From contig CAMUQR010000042.1 of the NCBI GenBank assembly GCA_947097085.1, forward strand, positions 1 through 5,389: a stretch of DNA of 5,389 nucleotides, read 5' to 3'. This DNA comes from an uncultured Candidatus Saccharibacteria bacterium. GTDB taxonomy: Bacteria; Patescibacteriota; Saccharimonadia; Saccharimonadales; Saccharimonadaceae. The position numbers and the translations under genes were made by a program. Under the pieces are notes generated by a model. It was given only the letters and a program-made list of their open reading frames with translations, did not search any database and was not told the DNA's origin. Shown here piece by piece: positions 1-5,389 of this stretch; position 1 is the first letter of the stretch, and each line of letters opens with the position of its first letter.

Positions 1-1
1 A

Positions 2-1180
2 GATAAAACCGTGTTGGTACGGACTGATTACAATGTGCCGATTAAAAATGGTCATATTCAGAATGATACGCGAGTTCGAGCGAGTCTGGGTGTGATTCGA
101 GCATTGATGGTGGCGGGCGCGCGCAAGATTATAATCGTAAGTCATTTGGGGCGACCGGCTGGCAAGGGCTATGAGGCGAAATTATCGTTAGCGCCAGTGG
201 TAGAGCATCTGAGTGAGTTATTGGGACAAGCAGTTGGTTGGGTGGCGGATTGGCAAGATATGACATCAGAACAATTGCCGACGGAGCGGATTATCTTGTG
301 CGAGAATTTGCGATTTTGGTTGGGTGAAGCTGATAATGATGAGGTCTTTGCGCGACAGCTGGTGACGGCGATTGGTGCGGAGGTGTTTGTGCAGGATGGT
401 TTTGCGGTGGCACACCGTCAGTCAGCCACTACGGACGCGATCACAAAATTATTACCGAGCTATGCCAGTCATAATTTTGTGCGAGAGTACTTGACGGTAG
501 GTGGTTTTTTGCAAACAGCTGAGCGACCGCTAGTGGCGATTGTCGGTGGGGCAAAAATTAGCGACAAGATCGATTTTTTAACAAAATTAGCAGATGAAGT
601 AGATTATCTGGTGATTGGCGGGGCGATGGCAAATGTGTTTTTGGCGGAAGCCGGTTTTAATGTTGGGCGTAGTCTGATTGAACACGGTCAGTCGTCGGCG
701 GTGCACGCGGTGTACCGGGCTTGGGCGCAGGCTGGGAAAAGTCTTGATCGGTTGATTTTACCAAGCGATGTACTGGCGGTGGATGATCTACAGGCAACGG
801 AGGCGGTCGCTAAACCACTGGGACAGATGGCAAGAACAGAGATGATTGGCGATATTGGGCCTGAAACTGTTGCAAAAATTACAACACTTATTAAACAAGC
901 TGGGGCGGTATTATGGAATGGTAATCTTGGATATAGTGAAAATCCACGATTGGCTAGCGGTAGCGAGGCGGTAATTACTGAGTTGATAAACAACCGCACT
1001 CCAGCGCTGATTGGCGGTGGTGATACTGTTGGTTTTGTTGATAATTTTACAACAAAAAATCAGTCGACAATTAAGCACCAAATCTACCCCGAGCTGTTTT
1101 TGTCCACTGGTGGCGGAGCAAGTTTAGAACTGCTGGCGTATAGTGAATTGCTAGGCGCAAAGGGTTTACTTAATCTTTAA
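2..1180 (+). CDS. pgk: Phosphoglycerate kinase, 5' end missing
   Basis: This enzyme transfers phosphate between 1,3-bisphosphoglycerate and ADP, making ATP and 3-phosphoglycerate in cytoplasmic glycolysis. Numbering from the valine codon at position 11, the family blocks come in order: VLVRTDYNVP at 1-10, SHLGRP at 44-49, ENLRF at 98-102, AHRQS at 134-138, GGAK at 179-182, WNGNLG at 302-307, GGGDT at 335-339 and STGGGAS at 365-371. The basic substrate residues (R of SHLGRP, R101, R136) and the nucleotide-site lysine K182 are present. The frame is open to the left edge (D-K-T-V-L-V-R), so the GTG at 11 is the internal valine of the VLVR strand and the true start lies a few codons outside the window. 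The visible 392 codons fit a normal enzyme of about 400 residues. Two signature loops are unusual: QDGFAVAHR where most have NDAFGTAHR, and WNGNLGYSE where most have WNGPMGVFE. Family assignment is very secure. The missing N-terminus is a window effect. Confidence 0.97.
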   Translation, partial: DKTVLVRTDYNVPIKNGHIQNDTRVRASLGVIRALMVAGARKIIIVSHLGRPAGKGYEAKLSLAPVVEHLSELLGQAVGWVADWQDMTSEQLPTERIILCENLRFWLGEADNDEVFARQLVTAIGAEVFVQDGFAVAHRQSATTDAITKLLPSYASHNFVREYLTVGGFLQTAERPLVAIVGGAKISDKIDFLTKLADEVDYLVIGGAMANVFLAEAGFNVGRSLIEHGQSSAVHAVYRAWAQAGKSLDRLILPSDVLAVDDLQATEAVAKPLGQMARTEMIGDIGPETVAKITTLIKQAGAVLWNGNLGYSENPRLASGSEAVITELINNRTPALIGGGDTVGFVDNFTTKNQSTIKHQIYPELFLSTGGGASLELLAYSELLGAKGLLNL

Positions 1181-1193
1181 AAACCGCTATAAT
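1165..1193 (+). promoter_or_regulatory. Promoter for tpiA and downstream genes
   Basis: A perfect TATAAT box at 1188-1193 sits 17 bases after TTTACT at 1165-1170, which matches the sigma-70 -35 consensus at four of six positions. The -35 lies in the last codons of pgk. The expected transcription start is near 1200, leaving a leader of only about 21 bases before the tpiA ATG at 1221. The -10 is embedded in a perfect dyad (CGCTA, loop TAAT, TAGCG). This is prediction from motif and spacing only. Confidence 0.6.
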
Positions 1194-1198
1194 TAGCG
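1185..1198. repeat. Inverted repeat over the tpiA -10 box
   Basis: CGCTA at 1185-1189 and TAGCG at 1194-1198 are perfect reverse complements separated by TAAT, so the dyad is centred on the TATAAT box. No T-tract follows (the next bases are TAAGCATG), so a Rho-independent terminator for pgk is unlikely. It could be an operator half-site pair or chance; a five-pair stem is weak evidence either way. Confidence 0.4.
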
Positions 1199-1220
1199 TA
1201 AGCATGAATAAGTTTAAACT

Positions 1221-2003
1221 ATGACACAAAATAAAAAAATCATTATCGGCAACTGGAAAATGAACTTCACGATGAATGAAGCCAGTTTGTATTTACATAA
1301 ATTATCGACTTTAATTCAGGCACATCGCTCGGTTGATGTGGTGTTGGCGCCGTCGGTGTTTACGCTTCAATCGCTGAGTTTGCAGATTAATAAACGTCAG
1401 TTTAAGCTTGCGGCACAGAATTTTTATTGGCGGGATTTTGGGGCATTTACTGGTGAAGTGGCGATTGCTCAGCTAAAAAATATCGTCGAATACGCCATTG
1501 TCGGGCATTCAGAACGCCGTCATTTATTTCATGAGACCGATAAAGACATCCGCGGTAAAGTTCAGGCGGCTCTACGTTCGGGAATTAAACCGATTTTGTG
1601 CGTGGGTGAAACAATCATCGACCGTTCGGCTGGTGAGACTCGGGATGTACTGAATGACCAACTTTTGACGGGTCTAGCGAACATTACTAGTGAGGATATT
1701 GCTAATTGTGTGATTGCTTATGAGCCAGTTTGGGCGATTGGCACTGGTCAATCGGCACAAGTGGCCGATGTGACTAAGGCGGTAGCTATGATTCGTGATC
1801 AAATTGCCTATTTATTTGGTAAAAAAGCCTCAATGACCGTGCGTGTGGTCTATGGTGGCAGTGTAACGGCGGACAATGCGTTAGGATTTTTGCAAATTAA
1901 AGGTGTTGATGGTCTGATGATGGGTGGAACGAGCCTGAACGCTTACCAGTTTAATGATATTATTGAAAAAACTTATAACTTAACGAAAGAAGGAGGTAAC
2001 TGA
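1221..2003 (+). CDS. tpiA: Triosephosphate isomerase
   Basis: This cytoplasmic TIM-barrel enzyme interconverts dihydroxyacetone phosphate and glyceraldehyde 3-phosphate. All active-site blocks are present: GNWKMN at 10-15 with N11 and K13, VGHSERR at 94-100 with catalytic H96, AYEPVWAIGTG at 166-176 with catalytic E168 and the flexible phosphate loop, YGGSV at 211-215, and GGTSL at 235-239, where GGASL is more usual. The length of 260 residues is slightly above the usual 250. The ATG at 1221 puts the first barrel strand at the normal distance from the N-terminus, but no Shine-Dalgarno precedes it and the predicted leader is about 21 bases. The C-terminal tail KEGGN is encoded by the bases that carry the next gene's ribosome binding site. 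The TGA stop overlaps the next ATG by one base. It follows pgk by 40 bases, a common pairing in bacterial glycolysis clusters. Identification is secure. Confidence 0.98.
   Translation: MTQNKKIIIGNWKMNFTMNEASLYLHKLSTLIQAHRSVDVVLAPSVFTLQSLSLQINKRQFKLAAQNFYWRDFGAFTGEVAIAQLKNIVEYAIVGHSERRHLFHETDKDIRGKVQAALRSGIKPILCVGETIIDRSAGETRDVLNDQLLTGLANITSEDIANCVIAYEPVWAIGTGQSAQVADVTKAVAMIRDQIAYLFGKKASMTVRVVYGGSVTADNALGFLQIKGVDGLMMGGTSLNAYQFNDIIEKTYNLTKEGGN
1990..1997 (+). promoter_or_regulatory. Strong Shine-Dalgarno inside the tpiA 3' end
   Basis: AAGGAGGT is a near-perfect match to the anti-Shine-Dalgarno and ends five bases before the ATG at 2003. It fixes the start of the downstream gene. It lies wholly within the last codons of tpiA, so ribosomes finishing tpiA pass over it and can re-initiate at the overlapping TGATG. 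Confidence 0.9.
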
Positions 2004-3160
2004 TGCAAGATATCGATTTTGAAGCACTCGATCAAGAAGTAAATAAAATCATGGATCAAAAAAAGCAAGCGGCGGAAAAGCAAGCTCGCATTCGTCAATA
2101 TCACGGTCGGGGGCGTAACATGGATATTGTTAACACAGCTCATACTCCAGCGCAACCGGTTCCTCGGAGTCATGGCTTAAGTGGTACAGGCGTGGTTAAT
2201 GGCGTGTCGCACGCTCAGCCACAACCACTCAATACTAATCGCGGACCAATGGTGGACGGTATTCGGCGTGTGAGTACAAAACCGAATACGCCAGCATCAG
2301 CCCGACCGCAACTGACAACGCAACGATCTTTTGTACGACCGCCGGTGGTGAAATCTCAAAACTTAGGACAGCCACAGATGATGCCTGCTCAATCAATATC
2401 ACGACCGCAGGTGACAGCACCAGTTAAAGCCAAAACAATCACTCCACCGCAAGCAGTATCGACATCGGTAGTTGCGGGTACAACACCAGCAGTGCGCGGT
2501 GCGAATCTTTTGCGTCAACGTCGTCGCTTAAACCAAGCTGGTGAAGCAATGGTTTCGACGGTAATGGCGCCACTGGCTAACTCTAGCTCACGCTCTGATT
2601 CGTTGGTAACGGGTCATTACCAAAGTGAGACTTTATCAACTAAACAACCTGATGGTTCTGAGACCGTTTATCAATATGATTCAGTGAATTACGTAGCCAA
2701 AGTAGCTCCAGAAGCAGTTACGCCAGCTCAAACCGCCAATCACCGCCAACTGAGTGATGTTAACGCTCAACAGTCAGTTTCAATGGTGGATTTAGATGAA
2801 TTAGCGGAATTAGAATCAATTCACCCAACCGAAACCAAATCTAAGCTAGTCACGCGACCACACGATGATCCAGTTTATCGTGACCGTGGTCAAAGTCCGT
2901 TCTTAGAAACCGCCAAAGTCGACAAACGGCCATTAGGTGTGCCATATGATAAGGCAAAAGATACTCCTTATGATCGTCAATCGACCTTACAATTAGACAA
3001 TCAATCAGATGACGACGAAGATGTGGCGTTGTATCGAGGTGATTTGAAGACTGATGACAAACCAAGTCGCTTAAATTCAATAATTTGGATTGTACTAACG
3101 ATTGTGGCAATTGTTGGCGCGGCAGTCGGTATTTATCTATTGACAGTGTATAATAAGTAA
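2003..3160 (+). CDS. Unrecognised disordered protein with C-terminal membrane anchor
   Basis: I do not recognise a named family. The start is well supported by the Shine-Dalgarno and one-base overlap with tpiA. The 385 residues fall into zones. Residues 4-33 are a charged, probably helical or coiled-coil segment (DIDFEALDQEVNKIM then K/Q/A-rich). Residues 45-165 are rich in Pro, Gln, Thr, Ser and Val, net basic and probably disordered. Residues 169-176 are a basic patch (LLRQRRRL). Residues 262-272 are acidic and helical-looking (VDLDELAELES). Residues 298-311 (QSPFLETAKVDKRPLG, from 297) look like a constrained linear motif, followed by two PYD[K/R] units at 314-317 and 322-325. Residues 336-340 are an acidic run. 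Residues 358-380 form one strong hydrophobic helix, leaving a five-residue tail (TVYNK). No signal peptide is present, so the likely topology is tail-anchored with a large cytoplasmic domain. The gene is richer in C than its neighbours, which its Pro/Thr/Gln content explains. Membrane scaffold or envelope/division roles are possible, but nothing shows one. Confidence 0.88.
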   Translation: MQDIDFEALDQEVNKIMDQKKQAAEKQARIRQYHGRGRNMDIVNTAHTPAQPVPRSHGLSGTGVVNGVSHAQPQPLNTNRGPMVDGIRRVSTKPNTPASARPQLTTQRSFVRPPVVKSQNLGQPQMMPAQSISRPQVTAPVKAKTITPPQAVSTSVVAGTTPAVRGANLLRQRRRLNQAGEAMVSTVMAPLANSSSRSDSLVTGHYQSETLSTKQPDGSETVYQYDSVNYVAKVAPEAVTPAQTANHRQLSDVNAQQSVSMVDLDELAELESIHPTETKSKLVTRPHDDPVYRDRGQSPFLETAKVDKRPLGVPYDKAKDTPYDRQSTLQLDNQSDDDEDVALYRGDLKTDDKPSRLNSIIWIVLTIVAIVGAAVGIYLLTVYNK

Positions 3161-5248
3161 ATGGACTTATTTACAGGCTTAAACGAAGCGCAAACTGAAG
3201 CAGTGCGCACGGTCGACGGACCAGTGCTGGTATTAGCTGGTGCTGGTTCTGGCAAAACCAAAACTTTGACGCATCGAATTGCGCATTTGATTCAGAACTG
3301 TGGCGTGGCTGATCAAGAAATTTTGGCGGTTACTTTTACGAATAAGGCAGCGCAGGAAATGCGCGGACGATTGGCGCAGTTATTGGGGCGACCAAATACC
3401 TGGTCGTTTATGCCGTATATGGGTACTTTTCACGGGATTTGTGTTAAGATTTTACGTCAATCGGGTACGGCGATCGGCATTGATCCGCAGTTTGTGATTT
3501 ATGACGAAACTGACCGGCAAGGTTTGATTAAGCAAGCAATCGCTAGTCTTGGTTTGAAGTCGGAATTAAAAGCGCGAGCGGTGTCGGCGGTAATTTCCGC
3601 GGCAAAAAACCGAATGCAATCGCCTGATGAATATGCTGATAGTGTATTCCATCATGATAAAAAGCGCTTGGCGGAGATTTATCGGGAATATGAGCGTTTA
3701 AAGCGTCAAACTCGGGCGCTCGATTTTGATGATTTGTTATTGGAAGTGGTGCGCCTGTTAAAAACTGTGACCAGTGTCCGCCAACAATGGCAAAACCAGT
3801 TTAAATTTATTTTGATTGATGAGTATCAAGACACGAACACGGCTCAGTATAAAATCGTGAAGTTGCTGGTGAATTCCAAACAGAATATTTGTGTAGTGGG
3901 TGATGACTGGCAGTCGGTGTATTCGTTTCGCGGGGCGGATTTTACCAATATTTTGAATTTCCAGCGGGATTTTACTGGCGCAAAAGTCATTAAGCTCGAG
4001 CAAAATTATCGCTCGACGGGACATATTCTGTCAGCTGCGCAAAAAGTCATTGAAAAAAATCTCCAGCGCACTGACAAGCAAATTTGGACAGAGGCGGGCG
4101 ATGGTGAGCCGGTCGAAGTGCACTTCGTGGCGGATGAGAATGATGAGGCGTTCCGGATTGCTAATTTGATTCGTGATTTACGCAATGTGTACCAGCTGGA
4201 TGAAATTGCAATTTTGTATCGAACCAATGCTCAAAGTTATGGTCTGGAGCGGGCGCTGATTGCGGCTAATTTACCGTATAAAATTATCGGCGGTGTGCGC
4301 TTTTTTGATCGTAAAGAAATTAAGGATATTTTGGCGTATCTAAGGTTATGTTATCAGCCTTATGACCAGGTGAGTTTGGCGCGGATTATCAATGTGCCGG
4401 CGCGGGGTATTGGGGCAGCTACGCAGGATAAGTTTATTGCTTGGTGGCAGGCAAGCGGGCAAGATGTGTTTACGGCACTGGTTCATCTCGAACAATCCGA
4501 TTTACCAAAATTAGCTCAAGGTAAGTTGGCAAAATTTGCGACGGTTTTACAAAAAATCCAGGCAGAATTCGTGGCTGGCACGGCGCCAAGCGAGTTAATT
4601 ACTAAAATTATCGATTGGACTGGCTATGATTTATTGATTAAAAAAGATAGCTTGACGGCCGAAGTGAAGCTTGAATATCTCGATGTTCTGGTAAATGAAG
4701 CGCGGTCGTATGCCGATGTCGGGTCGTTTTTGGAGGACGCGGCACTGCTGTCGAGCAGTGATAAAACAGCTGATGGTGGGCAAGTCAGTTTGATGACAAT
4801 GCACGCGGCGAAGGGTTTGGAGTTTCCGGTAGTGATTGTGATTGGTCTCGAGGAAGGCACTTTTCCGCACGCTCGAGTGTTTGAAAAACCAGAGGAGCTG
4901 GAAGAAGAGCGCCGGCTGTGTTACGTGGCAATGACTCGAGCTAAGGAACGACTGTATTTGTTTTCGGCGGGCTGTCGGTTTGTCGGTGGGTCGCGTCGCC
5001 AGATGCTACCATCGCAGTTTTTGGCAGATGCTGGTTTGATGGCTGGCGATGCGGGCTATGTGGATGCACCGAGTGATGATTTCTTGGTGGATATGATTAA
5101 TGAGTTTGAAATTGGCGATCGGGTGCGTTCGGATATTTTTGGTGAGGGCGAAGTAATTGATGTTGATGGGCTGGCGGTTAGTGTGCATTTTGGCAATAAT
5201 CAAATTCGCAAGCTGAACGTCGAGTTTGCACGGTTGACAAAAATCTAG
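3161..5248 (+). CDS. uvrD: UvrD/PcrA-type superfamily 1A DNA helicase
   Basis: This ATP-driven 3'-5' helicase/translocase is expected to act in nucleotide excision repair, in removing recombinase filaments and in replication-transcription conflicts. The full motif set is visible: Q-motif region GLNEAQTEAV at 6-15; Walker A AGAGSGKT at 26-33; Ia TFTNKAAQEM at 58-67; GTFHG at 88-92; Walker B DEYQD at 220-224; III GDDWQSVYSFRGAD at 247-260; IV QNYRST at 281-286; V with MTMHAAKGLEF at 545-555; VI RRLCYVAMTRAKERL at 584-598. Domains 1B and 2B lie roughly at 115-190 and 380-540. Residues 648-695 (IGDRV, FGEGEV, VHFG, KLNVEFA) match the Tudor-like C-terminal domain of PcrA/UvrD that contacts RNA polymerase. 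At 695 residues it is slightly shorter than the usual 720-740. Motif III has W250 where PcrA/UvrD usually has Asp. The ATG directly follows the previous stop and has no Shine-Dalgarno, so coupled re-initiation is likely. UvrD versus PcrA naming cannot be settled here. Confidence 0.96.
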   Translation: MDLFTGLNEAQTEAVRTVDGPVLVLAGAGSGKTKTLTHRIAHLIQNCGVADQEILAVTFTNKAAQEMRGRLAQLLGRPNTWSFMPYMGTFHGICVKILRQSGTAIGIDPQFVIYDETDRQGLIKQAIASLGLKSELKARAVSAVISAAKNRMQSPDEYADSVFHHDKKRLAEIYREYERLKRQTRALDFDDLLLEVVRLLKTVTSVRQQWQNQFKFILIDEYQDTNTAQYKIVKLLVNSKQNICVVGDDWQSVYSFRGADFTNILNFQRDFTGAKVIKLEQNYRSTGHILSAAQKVIEKNLQRTDKQIWTEAGDGEPVEVHFVADENDEAFRIANLIRDLRNVYQLDEIAILYRTNAQSYGLERALIAANLPYKIIGGVRFFDRKEIKDILAYLRLCYQPYDQVSLARIINVPARGIGAATQDKFIAWWQASGQDVFTALVHLEQSDLPKLAQGKLAKFATVLQKIQAEFVAGTAPSELITKIIDWTGYDLLIKKDSLTAEVKLEYLDVLVNEARSYADVGSFLEDAALLSSSDKTADGGQVSLMTMHAAKGLEFPVVIVIGLEEGTFPHARVFEKPEELEEERRLCYVAMTRAKERLYLFSAGCRFVGGSRRQMLPSQFLADAGLMAGDAGYVDAPSDDFLVDMINEFEIGDRVRSDIFGEGEVIDVDGLAVSVHFGNNQIRKLNVEFARLTKI

Positions 5249-5256
5249 ATTCATTC

Positions 5257-5285
5257 TTGCTTTTTGAGTTTCGAGTTCGTATGAT
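5257..5285 (+). promoter_or_regulatory. Possible promoter after the helicase gene
   Basis: TTGCTT at 5257-5262 (three of six -35 positions) lies 17 bases before TATGAT at 5280-5285 (five of six -10 positions). A second TATGAT follows at 5291-5296, one helical turn on. If used, transcription would start near 5292, and the transcript would include the whole inverted repeat at 5320-5345 upstream of the next gene. The region is AT-rich, so chance matches are expected. Confidence 0.3.
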
Positions 5286-5316
5286 AAGAGTATGATTAAA
5301 TAATTGCTTATTAAGA

Positions 5317-5322
5317 TATAAT
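5317..5322 (+). promoter_or_regulatory. TATAAT -10 box ahead of the next gene
   Basis: A perfect TATAAT predicts a start near 5329 and a leader of about 50 A-rich bases before the ATG at 5379. No good -35 is found at 16-18 bases upstream (GATTAA at the 17-base spacing). The box overlaps the left arm of the inverted repeat at 5320-5345. Confidence 0.4.
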
Positions 5323-5345
5323 GTTGTTGTTTTTATAACAACATT
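5320..5345. repeat. Long AT-rich inverted repeat at the -10/start region
   Basis: Arm AATGTTGTT at 5320-5328 pairs perfectly with AACAACATT at 5337-5345. In RNA the stem extends by one G-U and one U-A pair to 11 pairs, with a UUUU loop at 5331-5334. It overlaps the end of the TATAAT box and spans the predicted start site, the classic place for a repressor operator. It could instead act as an RNA hairpin in a read-through or upstream-initiated transcript. It is not a convincing terminator: the stem is nearly GC-free and only TTT-A follows. Confidence 0.6.
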
Positions 5346-5369
5346 TAAAAGTTAAGTAAAAGTAAAAAA

Positions 5370-5373
5370 AGGA
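5370..5373 (+). promoter_or_regulatory. Shine-Dalgarno of the next gene
   Basis: AGGA, within an A-rich run (AAAAAAAGGA), ends five bases before the ATG at 5379. This spacing is good for initiation and supports that ATG as a real start. Confidence 0.65.
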
Positions 5374-5378
5374 ATTAC

Positions 5379-5389
5379 ATGAAACATCA
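5379..5389 (+). CDS. Start of a further gene, cut by the window end
   Basis: ATG AAA CAT CA reads M-K-H-(H/Q) before the sequence ends. The start is supported by the AGGA five bases upstream and by an upstream TATAAT with an inverted repeat. Too little remains to say anything about the product. It is separated from the helicase gene by 130 bases with its own promoter-like signals, so it probably belongs to a different transcription unit. Confidence 0.55.

Noticed and set aside
11..13. GTG at 11 as the pgk start codon
   Set aside because: The reading frame continues to the window edge with D-K-T, and this valine is the conserved V of the VLVRxDxNVP strand, so it is internal.
130..135. TATAAT inside pgk
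   Set aside because: It encodes part of the KIIIVSH strand, lies deep in the coding region and has no start codon or gene downstream to serve.
688..999. Minus-strand and alternative-frame ORFs of 60-103 codons, here and elsewhere across the four genes
   Set aside because: They lie inside genes with certain identity on the plus strand, have no recognisable domains or ribosome sites, and are expected shadows.
1185..1198. Dyad read as a Rho-independent terminator of pgk
   Set aside because: The five-pair stem has no following T-tract and coincides with a well-spaced promoter -10.
3140..3145. TTGACA paired with TATAAT at 3149-3154 as a promoter
   Set aside because: Only three bases separate them, far too few, and no -10 lies at proper spacing downstream.
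4114..4127. 14-base palindrome CGAAGTGCACTTCG in the helicase gene
   Set aside because: Encodes ordinary helicase residues (VEVHF); one such palindrome per few windows is expected by chance.
4743..4760. Seven-pair hairpin CACTGCT-GTCG-AGCAGTG in the helicase gene
   Set aside because: Perfect, but inside coding sequence before motif V with no T-tract; a match of this size is roughly expected by chance in a window of this length.
5234..5239. TTGACA at the end of the helicase gene as a -35 box
   Set aside because: No -10-like hexamer lies 16-18 bases downstream (TTGCTT and neighbours).
5242..5251. AATCTAGATT palindrome over the helicase stop codon as a terminator
   Set aside because: It has no room for a loop and no following T-tract directly after the symmetry.
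5281..5303. Tiny ORFs MIRV and MIK in the last gap
   Set aside because: Three to four codons, no ribosome sites, and expected by chance in AT-rich spacer.
1..5389. A novel defence, mobile or RNA-based system
   Set aside because: Coding sequence covers nearly all of the window and three of four genes are housekeeping. There are no repeats, integrase, transposase, toxin-antitoxin pair or structured RNA to support such a claim; only the membrane protein is unexplained.

Overview
The window is a tightly packed, all-plus-strand stretch of an ordinary bacterial chromosome. In order it holds phosphoglycerate kinase (pgk, 5' end cut off by the window), triosephosphate isomerase (tpiA), an unrecognised low-complexity protein with one C-terminal membrane helix, a UvrD/PcrA-type DNA helicase, and the first 11 bases of another gene. 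I see no mobile element, CRISPR array, tRNA, rRNA or sign of recent transfer.

Organism: the genes are bacterial. The tpiA stop codon is TGA and lies exactly at the family's usual C-terminus, so TGA is a stop here. That argues against code 4 and code 25 lineages such as mollicutes, Gracilibacteria and Absconditabacteria. The divergent PGK signature loops, compact layout, mid-range base composition and a glycolysis pair next to a lineage-type disordered membrane protein make me favour a Patescibacteria (CPR) member, perhaps Saccharibacteria. This is an inference from sequence feel, not a search, and I hold it at about even odds.

Layout: pgk ends at 1180. A 40-base gap holds a good promoter (-35 TTTACT, 17-base spacer, -10 TATAAT) for the unit tpiA - membrane protein - helicase. 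tpiA overlaps the next gene by one base (TGATG), and that gene's strong Shine-Dalgarno lies inside the last tpiA codons. The membrane protein gene abuts the helicase gene with no gap (TAA then ATG). A 130-base gap (5249-5378) follows, with promoter-like boxes, an 11-pair inverted repeat over a TATAAT box, and a Shine-Dalgarno for the next gene.

Function: PGK and TPI are lower-glycolysis enzymes. The helicase acts in repair and in clearing replication or transcription obstacles. Nothing links the helicase to glycolysis beyond co-transcription, so this looks like a housekeeping operon. The most interesting item is the unrecognised tail-anchored protein. Next are the translation-initiation arrangements (SD-less tpiA and helicase, a six-codon mini-ORF overlapping tpiA) and the inverted repeats centred on the -10 boxes.
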